From contig NZ_CP016447.1 of the NCBI RefSeq assembly GCF_001714725.1, positions 2,433,001-2,497,000 on the forward strand: a stretch of 64,000 nt of DNA, in the 5' to 3' direction. Made by a program: the position numbers and the translations under genes. This document shows positions 46,040 to 53,439 of the stretch, in pieces. The notes under the pieces are model-generated. The model saw only the letters and a program-made list of their open reading frames with translations. It searched no databases and had not been told where the DNA came from. Origin of the DNA: Acidovorax sp. RAC01. Its GTDB lineage: Bacteria > Pseudomonadota > Gammaproteobacteria > Burkholderiales > Burkholderiaceae_C. Numbering within the stretch: position 1 is the first letter of the stretch; each line of letters begins with the position of its first letter.

Positions 46040-47779
46040 ATGCAACTTCATCGAATGCTCCAACTGCTCGGCGCCGTGGTGCTGGTGGCTACCATGGCGC
46101 TCGTGGGGCGCATGGCCACCACCGAGTGGCAGGCTGTGAGCAGCGCGTCTTACAGCCTGCGCCTGCTGGAGCCCCTGCGCGCCGGGCTCGTCGCCATGGA
46201 GATGGTCTCGCGCGAGCGCGGCCCCACCAATGCAGCGCTGGGCGATGCCATGCCCATGACGCAGGTGCGCAGCGATGCGCTGCAGCAGGCCCGCCTGCGC
46301 ACCGACCGCGCGCTCCTTACTTTGCGCGACGCTGTGGCGGGCGTGGCAGGCAGCCCCGGCATGCAGACCGAGCTGCCCCAGCGTGTGGAAGCCGCTCGGG
46401 TCGCGCTGGCGCAGGCCCGTACGGTGGTGGACCAGACCCTGACGCTGCCCGGCGCGCGGCGGTCTGCCGAACGCATCCGCTCTGCGGTGTACGCCATGGT
46501 GGCGGTGGTACCGCTGCTGGCGCCGGTCAACACGGCGCTGGCGGGTGGCGCGCAGCAGGCCTACCCGGCCCTGGGTGACGATGTGCAGGGCGCGTTGCTG
46601 GCCGCCGACCTGCGCGAGTACGCCGGCCTGCTCGGTTCCCATTTCACGGCGGCGCTTGTCAAGGGCGAGCCTTTTTCTGCGGCCGAACACCGGGCCATCG
46701 ACGAGACCAGTGGCCGCATTGCGCAGCTGCGGTTCCTGATCGAGCTTCGCGTGCGGGGTAGCGCGCGCCCTGCCAGCGTGCTCCATGCGTGGGACACGGT
46801 CGAGGCCCGCTACTTTGGCGCCGCGCAGACGCTGCTTCAGTCTGTACTCCGGGAAGGGGATGCCGGTGGCCGCTATGGCCTGACCGCGGCGGACTTTGCT
46901 GCGCGCTACGTGCCCGACATGAACCCCGTGCTGGAGCTGCGCGACGCCCTGCTGCTGCAGGCGCGCGAGAGCGCGATGCGCGAGCACGACCGCGCGGTGC
47001 AGGTGCTGCTGTGGGCACTACTGGGCGCCGCGGTGCTGCTGGCAGCGCTGGGCAGTGCCCTGTATGTGCTGCAGCGGCGCGTGCTGCGCCCGCTGGTGCG
47101 CGCCACCGGTGCCCTGCACGCCCTGGCCTACCAGGGGCACGGTCACGAATCGCCACCGCAGCCACCGGCAACGCAGGACGAAGTGGCCGCCGTTGTCGGC
47201 GCAGTGCGCCTGCTGGAGCAGCAGACGCACCGCCGCCATGAACTGGAGCGCGAGCGCGACCAGCTCATCGAGCAGCTGCGCGAACAGTCGGCCACCGACT
47301 ACCTCACGGGCTTGCGCAACCGCCGGTCATTCATCACCGCCGCCCACGACAGGCTGTTGCAGGCGCAGCGCTACGGGTTTGATGTGGCCGTGGTGTTGCT
47401 GGACATTGACTGGTTCAAGCAGCTCAACGACAGCCATGGCCATGCTGCCGGCGACCGCGCGCTGCAGGCCGTGGCGCAGGTGCTGCGCACCGAACTGCGC
47501 GAGACCGATCTGGCGGCCCGCTTTGGTGGCGAGGAGTTTGTGGTGATGCTCACGCATTGCGACCCCGAGGCCGCGTTGCACTTTGCCCTGCGCTTGCGCG
47601 AGGCCATCAGCGACCTGGAGGTGCAGGGTGCCGAGGGCCAGCCGGTCCGCATGACGGCAAGCCTGGGTGTGGCCAACTCGCGCAGCGTGGGCCTGGCGCT
47701 GGAAGCGCTGCTTTCAGCGGCAGACCAGGCGATGTACTCCGCCAAAAATGCGGGGCGGGATCAGGTGGTGCAGTCATAG
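46040..47779 (+). CDS. Membrane-bound GGDEF diguanylate cyclase
   Basis: A 579-residue protein probably making cyclic di-GMP. A first membrane helix (LLGAVVLVATMALVG) precedes a periplasmic helical domain of about 290 residues; the stretch MVSRERGPTNAALGD recalls NIT-type nitrate/nitrite sensor domains. A second helix (LLWALLGAAVLLAALGSALY) leads to a short HAMP-like/coiled linker and the GGDEF domain with SATDYLTGLRNRRSF and the active site RFGGEEF. The RxxD inhibitory site (RETD) stands five residues before GGEEF, so product inhibition is expected. No EAL domain. The ATG at 46040 is used; a TTG at 45980 would add 20 residues. Confidence 0.9.
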   Translation: MQLHRMLQLLGAVVLVATMALVGRMATTEWQAVSSASYSLRLLEPLRAGLVAMEMVSRERGPTNAALGDAMPMTQVRSDALQQARLRTDRALLTLRDAVAGVAGSPGMQTELPQRVEAARVALAQARTVVDQTLTLPGARRSAERIRSAVYAMVAVVPLLAPVNTALAGGAQQAYPALGDDVQGALLAADLREYAGLLGSHFTAALVKGEPFSAAEHRAIDETSGRIAQLRFLIELRVRGSARPASVLHAWDTVEARYFGAAQTLLQSVLREGDAGGRYGLTAADFAARYVPDMNPVLELRDALLLQARESAMREHDRAVQVLLWALLGAAVLLAALGSALYVLQRRVLRPLVRATGALHALAYQGHGHESPPQPPATQDEVAAVVGAVRLLEQQTHRRHELERERDQLIEQLREQSATDYLTGLRNRRSFITAAHDRLLQAQRYGFDVAVVLLDIDWFKQLNDSHGHAAGDRALQAVAQVLRTELRETDLAARFGGEEFVVMLTHCDPEAALHFALRLREAISDLEVQGAEGQPVRMTASLGVANSRSVGLALEALLSAADQAMYSAKNAGRDQVVQS

Positions 47780-47997
47780 CGGGCAGTTCCTTAGGGACCC
47801 TCTGCACGAATCAGCGCGCCGTGTGCATCTGCGGCCTTGGGCCGTCTGCTGCGTTTTGCATGGCCTTCCCTTCGCGCTGCAACGCATCTGCCAAGAATAG
47901 TGTCAACAGGCCCTGACCGAACGATGGTCCGCCCGATGGGCATCGTTACCTGCGGCGCTGGGGTGCGGGCACGTCGGGCCACGCTGCTGCCAGGCGG

Positions 47998-48777
47998 CTA
48001 CGGCGCAACGCCTGCCAGGCCGCCCTGCGCCAGCAGTTCGCTGAACCACTCCTCGTACCCCGCACTGCTGGGGTGCAGGCCATCGGCCGCGTGCAGCGCC
48101 TTGCTGTGCAGCAAAAACGGGTCTTGTGCCCGCGGCTTGAGCAGCCGCACGTAGCGCGCGCCGTGGGTGGCAGCCACAGCCTGCGCCATGGTATGCAGGC
48201 GCTCCGAGCGGCGCGACATGCCCCACGACAGCGGCGGTATGAAAAACGGCGCGTGGCCCACATCGCCGCACGGCATCAGCACCACCTGCGCGCCGCGCTG
48301 GCGGGCCAGTGCCAGGGTGCGGTCCATGTCGCTGCGTAGCTTGTCTTCGGATGTGAAGCGGATCACATCGTTGCCCCCGGCCATCACCAGCACCAGGTCG
48401 TAGCCACCGGCGGCCTCCTGCAGCTGGCGGGCCACGTCCTCGAATTTCGCGCCGTTGGCGGCAAGGTTGTCGATGCGCCACTGCGGGTGCGTCTGTCCGA
48501 TCAGTCCCACCAGGCTGTCGGCCGCAGCGTCTGCGCCGGTGCCCACGGCAGTGCTGTCGCCCACCACGAGCAGCCGCCTGGTGGGCTGCTCGGGCGCAGC
48601 GGTGTAGGGCCGCGCTTCGCGGGCCAGGTCGGCCGCGGTCAGGATGCGCCAGGGCGCGCAGGCGGTAAGGAGCAGCGCACCGGCGGTGATGGCAGCCACC
48701 GACATGCAGCGGCGTGACCGCGACAACCGGGACAACCGGGACAACCGGGACAAGGAGCGCAAAAGGGCGATGGGCAT
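47998..48777 (-). CDS. SGNH/GDSL hydrolase, probable lipoprotein
   Basis: A 259-residue exported hydrolase. The signal region contains a lipobox-like LLLTACAP, so lipid anchoring is likely. The SGNH blocks are visible: VVGDSTAVGTG (nucleophile Ser), MAGGNDVIRF (block III Asn) and the C-terminal DGLHPSSAGYEEW (Asp and His). The n-region before the hydrophobic segment repeats LSR four times (SLSRLSRLSRLSR) and is encoded by a 9-base tandem repeat. Start choices are ATG 48777 or ATG 48705; the second would remove the repeat and leave a normal lipoprotein signal. The substrate (ester, lipid or acyl-sugar) is unknown. Confidence 0.85.
   Translation of the reverse strand: MPIALLRSLSRLSRLSRLSRSRRCMSVAAITAGALLLTACAPWRILTAADLAREARPYTAAPEQPTRRLLVVGDSTAVGTGADAAADSLVGLIGQTHPQWRIDNLAANGAKFEDVARQLQEAAGGYDLVLVMAGGNDVIRFTSEDKLRSDMDRTLALARQRGAQVVLMPCGDVGHAPFFIPPLSWGMSRRSERLHTMAQAVAATHGARYVRLLKPRAQDPFLLHSKALHAADGLHPSSAGYEEWFSELLAQGGLAGVAP
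48722..48753. repeat. 9-bp tandem repeat within the SGNH gene start
   Basis: The unit GACAACCGG is repeated three times plus a partial copy, giving Leu-Ser-Arg repeats on the minus strand. Because the unit is a multiple of three, copy-number change would alter only the length of the protein's basic leader. Confidence 0.8.
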
Positions 48778-48939
48778 GGGCGGCAACGGCTGGGCGTGTG
48801 GGGGGACACTGCAGAGTACGCAGCCGGGGCCTGACTGGATGTCGGCGGTGCGCATTCACTGCCGTAGGACGGCCGCGCCGCAAGGCGCGGCGACCCAGGT
48901 CTTGGTGCAGAAGAAACCCGGGCGCCAGGCGCGCGCCGG

Positions 48940-50409
48940 TTACTTCCTGAAGACAACCGCTTCCAGCTGCATGGCCCTGATGGCCGCTGCGGTCTTGTCG
49001 GCCTGTGCCTTCGTGGCGTAGGGCCCCACGCGCACGCGGATGCGCTGGCCTGCAGCCGTGGTCAGCTCCTGGCGGAAGGCCGGCAGGCCTTCGTTGAGCA
49101 GCCGCGCCTGCGCCTTGCGCGCGTTGGCCTCTTCGGCAAACAACCCCACGTTGATGTAGTAGCCCGGCAGGGTGCCCACGGGCGGGGGCAATGCGGCGTC
49201 GCCGGTCGCCGCGGTGGCGGCACCTTTGGGTGATTTGCTGGCCGCGCGCGAGGCTGCAGGTACCGGAGCCTGCCCCTCTGCGGCCGGCCTGGCTGGCGCT
49301 GCCGCGCGCGGGCTGGCTGTGTCACGCGGCGGCGGGCTGCCGGCCTTGCGTGCAGAGGATGCCGAAGGCGCTGGCGTAGCCGCAGGCGGCGCGGTGGGGG
49401 CCGGTGCGCCCTGTTCGGCCGCGGGCGCGCTGGCCGGGGCGGTGACTGGCGTTCGCGCTGCAGGTGGGGTAGTAGGTGGGGTGGCGGGTGGGGTGGCGGG
49501 TGGCGGCGTGGTTGCCGGGGCCGTAGCTGAGGCAGCCGCTTTGGGCGGAACGGTGGCCTGTGCAGAGCTTGCCGTGGCGGCGGGCGGTGGGCTGGCGGCA
49601 GTCGCTGCAGCGACAGGCGGAGCGACAGGAACAGCGCCGGGCGCAGGCGCCGTTGCCGTGACAGGCGCAGCAGACGCTTCAGAAGCCACGGCGTCGGATG
49701 CGGCAACGGCCTCGGTCACCGTGCCCACGGTTCCCGCGGCCACGGGCGCCGACGCCGCTGCGCTGGCCGAGGTGGCTTGCGCCACCGTCACTTCAGGCTC
49801 CATCGCAAACCGCCGCTGGCTGCCGTCTTGCGGCATCAGCAGGTAAGCCAGCACGGCTGCGGCCACGATGGCTGCATGCCCCAGCACCACCAGCTGCAGG
49901 CGTCGGCGGGTGCTGGCCTGGCCTGCCAGCATGTCGCAAGCCTCCGGCACGGTGCGTGATGCGGCGAGCGCGCGGGCGATGCGCTTGCGGATGTCGGTGT
50001 GCAGCATGGCGTTGCCGTACATGCCTGGCACGGCAAAAGCCAGCACGGCCACCGTGGCCAGCACGCCCCATTCAATGCCCTGCGGCCACTGCAGCAGCAC
50101 GCGGCCCAGCGCAAACACCAGCAACGCCAGCCCTTCGGCCGCGGCCACGTACACCAGCGCGGGGCTCCAGAGCTGGCGGAACACCATCCACCCCAGCGTG
50201 AACACGCTGGCGGCCCAGTTCCAGGTGGTGGTGGTGCGGCCGGTGGCGTCAAACCGGTCGAACACCGGCAGGTAGTACGCCGTGTTCATGGGGCCCAGCG
50301 CCGCGCGGTAGAGCGCGTTCATGGCGTTGTCCGAGGGCGAATCCAGCGACATGGCGGGAATCAGGGAGTCGGAGGGGTCCGTGGTGGGGCGCATGCCCAA
50401 TTCTGTCAT
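48940..50409 (-). CDS. DUF2628 membrane protein with C-terminal SPOR domain
   Basis: A 489-residue protein. The N-terminal part resembles DUF2628: YYLPVFDRFDATGRTTTTWN followed by several hydrophobic segments (GWMVFRQLWSPALVYVAA, GVLATVAVLAFAVPGMYG). One more helix (VVLGHAAIVAAAVLAYLL) leads to a linker of about 190 residues rich in Ala, Pro and Thr. The end is a SPOR domain (YYINVGLFAEEANARKAQAR, RVRVGPYATKAQAD), which binds denuded peptidoglycan glycans at division sites. A periplasmic SPOR domain on a long linker fits a cell-envelope role. ATG 50409 is used; ATG 50394 is an alternative. Confidence 0.82.
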   Translation of the reverse strand: MTELGMRPTTDPSDSLIPAMSLDSPSDNAMNALYRAALGPMNTAYYLPVFDRFDATGRTTTTWNWAASVFTLGWMVFRQLWSPALVYVAAAEGLALLVFALGRVLLQWPQGIEWGVLATVAVLAFAVPGMYGNAMLHTDIRKRIARALAASRTVPEACDMLAGQASTRRRLQLVVLGHAAIVAAAVLAYLLMPQDGSQRRFAMEPEVTVAQATSASAAASAPVAAGTVGTVTEAVAASDAVASEASAAPVTATAPAPGAVPVAPPVAAATAASPPPAATASSAQATVPPKAAASATAPATTPPPATPPATPPTTPPAARTPVTAPASAPAAEQGAPAPTAPPAATPAPSASSARKAGSPPPRDTASPRAAAPARPAAEGQAPVPAASRAASKSPKGAATAATGDAALPPPVGTLPGYYINVGLFAEEANARKAQARLLNEGLPAFRQELTTAAGQRIRVRVGPYATKAQADKTAAAIRAMQLEAVVFRK

Positions 50410-50529
50410 GCGCGGCTGCGCAAGCGAGGCCTGCGGCGCTGTGCACCGGGCCGGGCGTTGCGCCCAGGCATCGCCCTGGTGGAGTGCCAGGGCGCCGCCG
50501 GTGCGCTGTGGCGGCCCCACAGGCCAAAA

Positions 50530-50590
50530 AACGAGCCAAAAAGGCCTGTAGCGCTTTTTCTGATTGCCCTGCTAGCTATCAAAAAAAAAG
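50530..50590 (-). repeat. AT-rich dispersed intergenic element, copy e
   Basis: On the minus strand it reads TTTTTTTTTGATAGCTAGCA, then AGAAAAAGCGCTACAGGCCT and TTTTGGC. It keeps the ATAGCT core, GCGCT stem and AGGCC end and carries a 9-base T-run. It lies between the stop of the TerB/DUF697 gene and the SPOR gene. Confidence 0.6.
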
Positions 50591-50605
50591 CATGCTACTA
50601 GGTGC

Positions 50606-51616
50606 TCAGGCGCCACGCACCATCGCCATGATCTTGCCGGCATCCAGCGTGGAGGCCTTTTCGCGAATCTGCGGCAGATAGTCGGCCTGCATTTGCTTGG
50701 CGGGCCCGAGCAGCCCCTGGAAGGTTTCGCGCAGCATGGCGGTGCTCATCACACGGCCGCCGGCGTAGTAGCGCCGCGCCACCTGGCCCAGCGCGTACGT
50801 GGTGGCAAACGAGAACGCCATGCCCGTGGCCGCGCTGCCCAGGCCGCCCATGGTGCGGCCCGCGGCCTTGCCCAGCAGGCCACCCAGGAGCTTGCGGCCA
50901 AACTGCTCCAGGTACTGCGAGGTCATGCCCACGCCTGCCGCGGCGATGAATTCCTTGATGTGGCCCTGGTCCAGCTCCACGCCGTAGGTCTTGCCGATGG
51001 CGTAGACCATCTTGATCTGCATGGGGATGATGGCCATCGACGCCCATGACTGGGGCAGCAGCTCCAGCGCGCCGTTGATCAGCGCGTAGTTGAGGATGGA
51101 CTTGTCCAGCGCGGCCTCCTGCGCGGTCGGCAAAATCGTGGTGGGGCTGGCGGTGGACGTGGCCGAGGCGGAGGGCCCTGCAGCGCGGGCCGCGGTTGCA
51201 GTGGCTGCAGCTGCCGATGCCGGTACCGCCTTTTCGGCAACGTCGACCAGCGTGTCGGCTTCCAGGTCGAACGCGTCCGTCTGCGGAGCGCCCAGCTGCA
51301 GCGCGCCCTTGAGCGATGCGAGAAAGCTCCGTTCCGCCGGTGTCTGGCGGCCGTCCACGTCGCACACGCACACCGCCATTTCGTAGGCCAGCTGCCGGTG
51401 CGAGGCATCGGTCAGCCCCTGCGCCGCGGCTTGCACGCTGGTGCGCTTGAGCAGCACATCCTGGTAGATCCGCGGCAAGTCGGCCATGCCCGCGTCGCCC
51501 GCCAGCGACTGGGCGATGCGGCGGATCTCTTCGCGTTCGGCGTCGTCCTTGTCGCCGTCGGCAAATGCCGCCAGCAGTGCGATGGTGAGGATGGATTTTT
51601 GCTGATCGATGTTCAT
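50606..51616 (-). CDS. TerB-like / DUF697 protein
   Basis: A 336-residue protein. The N-terminal 125 residues look like a TerB/DjlA-type helical domain (ILTIALLAAFADGDKDDAER, CVCDVDGRQTPAERSFLASL), the kind found in tellurite-resistance and other stress proteins. After an Ala-rich linker, residues from about 190 form a DUF697-like segment (SMAIIPMQIKMVYAIGKTYG, then IKEFIAAAGVGM and LGSAATGMAFSFATTYALGQ) that may contact the membrane. The ATG at 51616 is chosen because it opens the domain; upstream codons in this frame belong to a repeat-rich gap. The role is unknown. Confidence 0.75.
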   Translation of the reverse strand: MNIDQQKSILTIALLAAFADGDKDDAEREEIRRIAQSLAGDAGMADLPRIYQDVLLKRTSVQAAAQGLTDASHRQLAYEMAVCVCDVDGRQTPAERSFLASLKGALQLGAPQTDAFDLEADTLVDVAEKAVPASAAAATATAARAAGPSASATSTASPTTILPTAQEAALDKSILNYALINGALELLPQSWASMAIIPMQIKMVYAIGKTYGVELDQGHIKEFIAAAGVGMTSQYLEQFGRKLLGGLLGKAAGRTMGGLGSAATGMAFSFATTYALGQVARRYYAGGRVMSTAMLRETFQGLLGPAKQMQADYLPQIREKASTLDAGKIMAMVRGA

Positions 51617-51807
51617 GAACGGATGCTGTGATGCAAGGAGAAGGGCCGCAGAAGCGGTGGAGCCTGCCAGATGCAGTCTAGGTTCGGCCAATTCAATGCC
51701 ACGGCGCGTAGGGAATTGCAACAGGCCCGGTGCAGTGCGAGCGCAGCCTGCGGCGCGCTGCACGAAACGCCGGAGCCGACTACCATGCGCGGCTGACCCG
51801 CGTGCCC

Positions 51808-51974
51808 CTGAGAGGCTGAGAGTCATTTGCCTTTGCCCGCCTTGCACGCCAAAACACCGCTGCTCTTCGTTGCAAGTGCGCGCCATAGCCCGAGCTATGG
51901 CTGTGCTTTGCGCCTCGATCAGCGGCGTTGTGTCGTACCTTTCGGGCTCGGGCAAAAAACTCTCAGCCTCTGAG
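51808..51974. repeat. Nested palindromic element upstream of the DsbA-family gene
   Basis: CTGAGAGGCTGAGAGT (51808-51823) and ACTCTCAGCCTCTGAG (51959-51974) are inverted at 15 of 16 positions. Between them lies a perfect hairpin GCCATAGC-CCGA-GCTATGGC (51882-51901) and partly paired ACACCGCTG/CAGCGGCGT arms. The element fills much of the 386-base gap and ends 28 bases before the next start codon. It looks like a small mobile repeat or a structured leader. Confidence 0.6.
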
Positions 51975-52002
51975 CCGCCCCTCATCCTTTCTGTGAGCCG
52001 CC

Positions 52003-52659
52003 ATGACCGCCAAAACCCTCAAGATCGATTTCGTCTCGGATGTCTCCTGCCCCTGGTGCATCATCGGCCTCAAAGCCCTGGAACAGGCCGCCGACCGCCT
52101 GGCCGGGCAGGTGGCGCTGGACCTGCATTTCCAGCCCTTCGAGCTGAACCCGCAGATGGGCCCGGAAGGCCAGGACATCGGCGAGCACCTGCAGCAGAAA
52201 TACGGCGCGACACCCGAGCAGAGCCAGCGCAACCGCGAAGCCATTGCAGCGCGCGGGGCAGAGCTGGGCTTTACCTTCGGCATGGACAAGCGCAGCCGCA
52301 TCTACAACACCTTTGACGCCCACCGCCTGCTGCACTGGGCCGAGGAGTCGGGCCGCCAGCATGCGCTCAAGCACGCGCTGTTCACGGCGTATTTCACCGA
52401 AGGACAGGACCCGAGCAACCACGAAGTGCTGGTGGCCGCTGCCACGGGCGTGGGGCTGGACGCCCAGGAAGCCCGCGCCCTGCTGGCCTCAGACCGCTAC
52501 GCCGCCGAGGTGCGCGAGCGCGAGCAGTTCTACCTGCAGCACGGCATCCACTCGGTGCCCGCCGTCATCATCAACGACCGCCACCTGATCCAGGGCGGCC
52601 AGCCGGTGGAGGTTTTTGAGCAGGCCCTGCGGCAACTGGCCCAGGAAGCAGCCGCCTGA
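52003..52659 (+). CDS. DsbA-family (FrnE-type) thiol oxidoreductase
   Basis: A 218-residue thioredoxin-fold protein. It begins LKIDFVSDVSCPWCIIGLKA with an intact CPWC active site, carries a long helical insertion with FDAHRLLHWAEESGR and ends with the cis-Pro loop GIHSVPAVIIND. No signal peptide is visible, so it acts in the cytoplasm, as expected for FrnE/2-hydroxychromene isomerase-like members. FrnE proteins are linked to disulfide chemistry under oxidative stress. It stands alone after the nested palindromic element. Confidence 0.9.
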   Translation: MTAKTLKIDFVSDVSCPWCIIGLKALEQAADRLAGQVALDLHFQPFELNPQMGPEGQDIGEHLQQKYGATPEQSQRNREAIAARGAELGFTFGMDKRSRIYNTFDAHRLLHWAEESGRQHALKHALFTAYFTEGQDPSNHEVLVAAATGVGLDAQEARALLASDRYAAEVREREQFYLQHGIHSVPAVIINDRHLIQGGQPVEVFEQALRQLAQEAAA

Positions 52660-52795
52660 CGGTTTGGCGTGATCTGCATGCCACGCTGAATGGAGCAGGA
52701 CGGCCACAGAGACCGGATCGGCGGCGGCGCGCCGTGGCGCAGTGCAGGCAACCGCGCCACGGCCCGTGGCGGGCGTAGCGGGCGAGATCGACAAT

Positions 52796-52855
52796 TGCTA
52801 TTAAAAATATAGCTATAAGACCACTATAAAAAAGCCCTACAGGGTGTTTTGATCC
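52796..52855 (+). repeat. AT-rich dispersed intergenic element, copy f
   Basis: TGCTATTAAAAATATAGC is followed by TATAAGACCACTATAAAAAA and the end AAGCCCTACAGGGTGTTTTGATC. It keeps the TGCTATTAAA core and the TTTTGAT end seen in the family. It directly precedes the creA terminator. Confidence 0.65.
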
Positions 52856-52880
52856 AAAAAAAGGGGCGCAAGGCCCCTTG
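52856..52880 (-). terminator. Intrinsic terminator of the cphA-creA unit
   Basis: AAGGGGC (52861-52867) pairs with GCCCCTT (52873-52879) around a 5-base loop. An A-run at 52856-52862 gives a T7 tract on the minus strand, so this ends transcripts coming from creA. Confidence 0.85.
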
Positions 52881-52929
52881 GTTGTTGTCGCTGTGGCCCC
52901 TGGCCCACCGGCGGGCAGGCTGGAGCCGC

Positions 52930-53439
52930 TTACTTGCGCACCGGAACCGCGATGGCGCGGTCCACCGGCACGGCGGTCACGCTGTTCTGGGGCGAGCCGT
53001 CAATGAGCTTTTCGGAGTACGTGAGGTAGACCAGCGTGTTGCGCGTGGAGTCCACCATGCGCACGATGCGCAGGCGCTTGAACAGGATGGACATGCGCTC
53101 GCTGAACACTTCTTCCTGTTTTTTCAGGGGCTCGGGAAAGCTGATCGGGCCGACCTGGCGGCAGGCAATCGATGCCTCGGCCCGGTCTTCTGCCAGGCCG
53201 AGCGAGCCCTTGATGCCGCCGGTGCGCGCACGCGACACGTAGCAGGTCACGCCCTGCACGGCGGGGTCGTCATAGGCCTCCACGATGATGTCGTGGTCGC
53301 GTCCGATCCACTGGAAGGCGGTGTCGACTGTGCCCACTTTTTCGCCAGGCGCAGCCTGGGCCACGCCCGCAGTGCCCAGCAATGCAAGGCCGGCGGCCCA
53401 CAGGGCGGCAGCCGCTGCGGCGCGTGCGGCGGTGCTCAC
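52930..53439 (-). CDS. creA: CreA family protein
   Basis: A 169-residue exported protein. The signal peptide (STAARAAAAAALWAAGLALL, ending VAQA) is followed by the CreA core: KVGTVDTAFQWIGRDHDI, EAYDDPAVQGVTCYVSRA, KGSLGLAEDRAEASIACRQV. The start is GTG at 53439, supported by GGAG six bases upstream and by overlap with the cphA stop (GTGA). CreA has no established activity. Coupling to cphA is probably a local operon accident or convenience rather than a known functional link. Confidence 0.9.
   Translation of the reverse strand: MSTAARAAAAAALWAAGLALLGTAGVAQAAPGEKVGTVDTAFQWIGRDHDIIVEAYDDPAVQGVTCYVSRARTGGIKGSLGLAEDRAEASIACRQVGPISFPEPLKKQEEVFSERMSILFKRLRIVRMVDSTRNTLVYLTYSEKLIDGSPQNSVTAVPVDRAIAVPVRK

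Noticed and set aside
50606-51985. Extended start of the TerB/DUF697 protein at 51985
   Set aside because: The extra 123 residues would be translated from the nested palindromic element and a low-complexity gap; the ATG at 51616 opens directly on the TerB-like domain.
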